A DNA stretch of 64,000 bases, from the NCBI GenBank assembly GCA_008711295.1, contig VUYV01000125.1, positions 630,643 to 694,642 of the forward strand. The letters are read 5' to 3'. The translations under genes were made by a program, and so were the position numbers. The notes under the pieces were generated by a model. The model did no database searches. It was not told the origin of the DNA and worked only from the letters and a program-made list of their open reading frames with translations. This DNA is from Anarhynchus alexandrinus. Lineage: Eukaryota; Chordata; Aves; Charadriiformes; Charadriidae. Positions 58,768-64,000 of this stretch are shown here, one piece after another (position 1 is the stretch's first letter; every line of letters begins with the position of its first letter).

Positions 58768-61700
58768 CTTGTGTCCTTTGTAAGCCCCATTTTGAGTAGC
58801 TGTGTGAGATTAAGATTGTTGTTCAATTAGCCATCTGCAGAATAGTGATTTTTTAGTTTTTGCCTTTCAATGTAAAGAATGAGATTGTATTTTATGTAGA
58901 CTCTAGCAAAAATAAAATCGTAAGACCTACAGGGTACATCTGGTGGTTTTTCTAGTTTTGTTTGCTCATTTACTTTGTAATTGTTGCTTATCATTAATAA
59001 AGTAGACTAAGCAACATTAAACAAGCTGCAATTTTCAATGTTAAGGTTTTTTGTTTTGTTTTGCAATTTTCACTTTATAGTCTTGCAATTCTATAGGCTG
59101 GCAGTAAGAACCCAAACCCAAAGATTTACTTCTGTTATTAACTTCCTTTTATGTTTGTTTATGAAATACAAATGGAAAAATGGGTAGCAATATGTAGAGT
59201 TTCTTCTTGAACATTTTCCTCCTTGGGATGGTAATAATAGAAATGTTCAATTTCCAGATTGTGACAGAAAACCACGGCTTTCAAGCATATTGGAATGAAG
59301 TTATGAGTCTGCATTTTAAAATGCAATCTGGATTTGGCACAAGAGAACTCAGATGAAAACCTCCTGCTAAGATGATGAGATTTATAGATTTAAGATTCAG
59401 TGATCATGCAAAGAGTTTAACAACTCTGCTGATATGAGTGTTAAGGGAAGAAATTAAAATGAACTGAATTGGTGATTCATTTTGGTTACACTCTGGGGGA
59501 AGAACAGACATTTTCTAATAATTAATTATCTAATTTAAAACCTCCCTGTTTCTTGGCTGAGGTAAGAAATTAGATATTTTGTATAATAAAGCAGCTGATC
59601 TTTAAAACTAATGGGAAGTGCTATTATATTTTTTACAAAAACTATAGGCTCTTCAGTTCACTGGGCTCTGCCTCAAGAAATTATTTTCAAGCAAATTAGC
59701 CAGTAAAATGGATGTACCCCGCACTAGTTTATTAATAAAAGCAGTGTGTAAACACAGCTGATCAGTATATGGCAATCTGCATAAGAGGAGACATAAAAAT
59801 ACACATAAATTAAATGGTATTGATTACTGATCATTGATCATGAACTATGTTTCTCTTATTTTAGTATGAAATGTTTCTTGAAAAATTAAGACATGTCGGT
59901 CAAATAAGGTGGGCAGTTTTCATTGCCGTTGATTGCCTTCATTACAAATTGAGAGTGCTCAATAGAATTTAGAATAAAAAAGGCACAATCTTGCAATGCT
60001 GTGGATTCTGAGATGTAATCATTTCACTCTTTATCACAAAAGTCATCAGCTGAGGATTATGTTCAGGGTTAATGTTCAGATCCTGTATTTTCCTCTAACA
60101 CTTACACAAGCGTTCTCTCCCAGCCAAATGTACCGCAGTGCGAGAGCCCCAAATTAAGGGCAAGCTTTCTAGCTTAACTTTTTCACTAGGATCCTGAAAT
60201 AGTAACAGTACTGCTGATACGGCACTCGTGGCATAACGTGTGCAGGATGCTTAGATGCAGCAGGACAGTTGCTGATTTCTGTTAGTCCTATTTAGTGCAC
60301 TGGGCTGCAAGAGTAAGGTGACCTGTTTTATGTTTGAGCCATTTGCTTCATGTCCAGTTGTGCAAGTATCCTATTGCTGCTCTTACAATTTCTGATCTAG
60401 AGCATGAAATTGCTTCACAAATATTAAGAGTGATATTTGGGGTAAGTAGTATGTCTCTCTCTTTTTGTAAGAAAGTGTATTGAATTGTGGCAGAACCAGT
60501 GGCATGGCAAAAGGTTTCATGGCAAATCTTTGAAGACCATGGTTAAGTAAATCTGTCTAATTCTGTTCTCACAGTGTCTACGGACATATCAGCTGGCACA
60601 ACGGCATTGTATGTAGACAACCACACCAAAAAAAAAAAAAGAATCCTGAAGCCTTGCGGCCTCAGGATGAGAGAAAATGCTGCTTGAACACAACTGGAGC
60701 CTAATGAATTAGGAGACTGTGATGGTCAAAGTGGCTATAGTCCTCGTGATCCCCTGGTGTGACTAAAGGTCAGCAATATGGTGTGACGAGGAGAGTTTTA
60801 AGGATGGGTTTAGAGAAGATGAAAGTAAGCTTTGTTGAACTTCTCAAAAATATCTTTCCAAAGCCAAAGGGTGACGTGGGAGAGAATGAAACACAGGATG
60901 CTTTGGTGATGAATTTTCAAATGCATGGAAGGTTCAGCTGGACTTCTTGTTACTGAGTAAGAGATCATACATTAAAAGAGACCCTTTCAAAGAGCTTTGG
61001 AAATACAGAGCAGTGACATATGTTGGACATGATAGGAAAGAGTGAGAAAATGGAGGTAGGAAAGGACAGTAATGATCTAGTTAAAGCAAAATGCTTGTGT
61101 TATGCTCTGCAATAGCATTTGGAAACTCACCATCCCATTTCTGAAAGCATGAGTGAAAGATGACAAATTATTACAAACTCGAGCAGATGAGAACTTGGGA
61201 TGATTACGTGTGCCAGTGGACAGGAAAAGCTGTGTCTCAGGGGTATAATTAAGGAAAAAATTGGCAGAACGTCAGCCAGTGTAGCTCCTCACTCTCACCC
61301 CTTTTAGAATCAAGTGGCAAACAAAGTAATAGTGGTCAGTATTACAATATTATTTTCATTCCATATAAGCTACTGTAATCCAGGATCCATCATATACTGG
61401 CAGGAAATCAAGGTCACTGAGGACTTTGAGGGAGTAGTTTACTTGTTAGTGTGTTTCTCAGAGAAGTTGAAGATTAAGGCTCAAATCTTTGTTCTTCTTT
61501 ATTCAAACGTCTCTTTCTGTCCAGAAATTCCAGCATACATTGGGAAGAGCTCCTCTGTCTGCCTGTAGGGTGCAAATACATGAAATGGTGAAAAGGGAAA
61601 ACCTATCCCTAACAAAGTTTTTATATCAGCTCATTGAACATGTCCAGCTGATTCCTGTCAGCAGTGTTTGGAAGAAAAATCTGCATTGTAGCCTCACTAC

Positions 61701-64000
61701 TTGAGCCGACAAAGAGTGAAACGGAAGCTTGAACAAGAGGCGATGAATCTGATGCAAAGATTTTGGAGAATAAATCAAATTTATTCCAGTCTTAAGCTCT
61801 GGTTAATATTTTTCTTCAAAAGAAAAAGGTACACAGGAGAGAGTCCCTTCTCTAAAGTGAAAGATGTGGGGAACTTCCAAGCTCCCAGACCCAAGGGCGT
61901 GTACAAGTATTACGCTATACTGGGCTGAAGTCTCAGACCCCTTTGCTCTCCGTGTTGCCACAGCCTCTTTTTTTGCAGAGGTTTCCAAGGGAAGGAAATC
62001 CAGATGCCTTGATCTGGTATGCTCTGTAATTACTCCAACCTAATCTGGATAATCAGGGGACTGCAGTCGTGGGACAAGTCAAGTAGTCAACTGAGAGATC
62101 ATTTCAGACTTAGTGCATGAAGGTCAAAGTGTAAGTCATTTGGAAAAAAAAGGTGAAAGAAAAAAGTATTTTCATATTTGCATATCAATGCAAATAACAC
62201 GTTACGCAGAATAGAAAGGATGGATAACTATTGCATGCAGATCACACCAGTATCATCAGCCTTCAAAAAGCAGTGTGGTGGATGATTTAATTGAACTGAC
62301 TTAGAAAATTATTTACCTTAAGCAATATCCAAAAATGTTTTGGATGTCCATGTGTAATCATTCAATGAACTCATTGCATATTAGAGCATGTTTCATGAAA
62401 GAAAGAGAGAAAGGAATGTGATTTTACGTTAAGCAACATTAGTCAGGTCCAATTTATCCTGCAGGAGGAGAAGTACATCTCCAGAATAAGTTGTGATGAG
62501 CAGCAAATCTTGGTAGTTTAAGGCACTGGTCTGCTAACTTAGGCTGAATGGAGGTCATTGGTCCCCATCAGTAAAACTTCTTTGTTTGTTTCATTGGTAT
62601 TAACTATCATACTTGCAAACTTCTCTCTCCATCCTTAGAAAAAAACAAGCTGCAATGCTTCTTTGGAACATGAAGTACTTACTGGCAGTTGAGACCATAC
62701 AGGAGCATATGTGTGAAAATAGATCTCTATCAATTTTGTAAGTGCAGAGTCAGAATTGTCAACTGGGAATCCAGACTTGGGAGTTAATTTGATGTGGGAC
62801 CCTGACTTCCATTTGTGGTCTATCTGCAGAATCTGTGTGCTATCAGAGGAAGATGAGGAGCTACACATTTTTCTCTAGCTCCCACTTTTGGTATATTTTA
62901 GGCTTAAATAGTATTAACAAAGGTGCACGTATTAACACTTCACAATAACGGAACATTGAGAAAGACAGAATCTCTTTACATTATGTCCCCTGTCTGCACA
63001 AACTGAGGAGGGATAGTGTGTTCATGGAACTGTACACTCATTTGCTCAGTTCTTGAAATGGTCGAAATTTATTTTTATTTCCTCTTAAACATCGAAAAGG
63101 CTGGTCTTATGCTAGAGCTAAAAATAAACCAGATGAAAATATCTGTAATTTTTTACATGGCTTTTTGAGGAAGGGTGGTAAGGAGACCTGACTGGAATGT
63201 AGCAGTCTTTTTTTCCTCCTAGACTTTTGAAATCTCAGATTGTAAACAGATTTTAGGTGGACATTTGGAGTAAAACTTGAATGGAAGAGAGATCTTGCAT
63301 AGGTTAATGTTTTTATTCAGTCCTATGGAAAAAAATAAAATGGCAGAACATCTTTGTAGAAATAGTGATAGCAGAAACTCAGAGGAAATACGCCAGAGAG
63401 GTAAAAGTAACTTAAGGGTTTTTAACCTTTTGTTTCCATAGCCTTTTGTCAGCAGTTGCTGTTTTGAGAAGGAGCCCTGCTTGCTTCTGGTTGAAAGCCA
63501 GAGTCTGTTTTTCAGGCAGTTTTGGAGCAGCTCTGTGTTCCACCAGGTGAGAGTTTGGCCCCAGGTTTTTCACAGAGAACAGCACCTTAAAGCATCTGTT
63601 GCTCCTTTCCTCTGTTTTCTTTTATGGGCATGAATTGCACAAAGTTTTGGTTGCTACATGACTAATGACGAGTACATGCAGGAAAATAATGTTTTGCTTT
63701 CCATAGCCATTTATGCACTACCGTTTGTGAGCCTCTGTCTAGGTCATGGGTAACAAAATATTATAAACAAATACTGTGTTCAAATAATCCCATGCTCTGT
63801 ATTTTTTTATTGACTCTCTGTATGCTTGTTTCTCACTCTTCTAATAAGGTTACAGTTGAACTTGCTGTAACTGAAGTGCCAGGATATGTTTGTCTCTGTC
63901 ATTCTCAGAAATTAGCAAACGTGAATTTTGATTTAGCAAGAGATGTAAGCAAAGCTGTGGCTTGTCATAAATGTATGGATTTTTTTTATTATTTATAAAA
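58768..64000. other. AT-rich unique DNA, no gene seen
   Basis: No transposon, RNA gene or supported exon was recognised. The open frames (for example 60759-60956 and 61314-61704, plus) have no splice or codon support. The window ends inside the same type of sequence. Confidence 0.55.

Noticed and set aside
1..64000. CRISPR arrays, tRNA or rRNA genes, operons, insertion sequences
   Set aside because: None seen. Composition, repeats and gene density are those of a vertebrate nuclear genome.

Overview
The window reads as a piece of a bird nuclear genome. The sign is its repeats. Four CR1-type LINE copies carry the avian CR1 3' tail (ATTCTATGA-like repeats) and/or recognisable CR1 reverse-transcriptase reading frame. 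There are also two solo LTRs of avian endogenous-retrovirus type. Most of the rest is AT-rich unique DNA with short poly-A/T and CAAA/GTTT tracts. The species cannot be fixed from this sequence. No complete, recognisable protein-coding gene is present. Most open frames are short and scattered as expected by chance, or run through assembly gaps and simple repeats.

Layout. 1-20.7 kb: AT-rich, gene-poor DNA with one block that looks like a conserved non-coding element (about 9.36-9.70 kb), small perfect inverted repeats near 16.8 kb, and an exon-like minus-strand frame at 18560-18767. 20.8-22.2 kb: a GGGAA pentamer array broken by a 133-base gap, then a solo LTR (21621-22172). 22.5-37 kb: unique sequence with a second minus-strand exon-like segment (22582-22636) and a CR1 tail inserted inside a trinucleotide microsatellite (33414-33700). 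37.6-41.3 kb: motif-rich, conserved-looking non-coding DNA, including a short stretch colinear with 5S rRNA that may be the head of an ancient AmnSINE1-like SINE. 41.5-43.4 kb: the only CpG island, broken by a 443-base gap and almost certainly a promoter of a gene I cannot name. 43.4-64 kb: mostly unique DNA with a possible two-exon small reading frame on the plus strand (45361-46458, AATAAA at 46582), further isolated exon-like segments at 52.6 and 54.9 kb, a 110-base internal CR1 piece ending at a lone N (47741), a 0.8 kb CR1 copy (50676-51463, minus), and a roughly 2.7 kb CR1 (plus) split by a nested LTR (56760-57482).

The interpretation I favour is a regulatory region: one CpG-island promoter flanked by long intronic or intergenic sequence rich in candidate enhancers. 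Exon calls are hypotheses. I chose them by eye from splice signals, open frame and codon character, and a comparable number of such segments can arise by chance in 64 kb. I found no RNA genes, CRISPR arrays or prokaryotic features.
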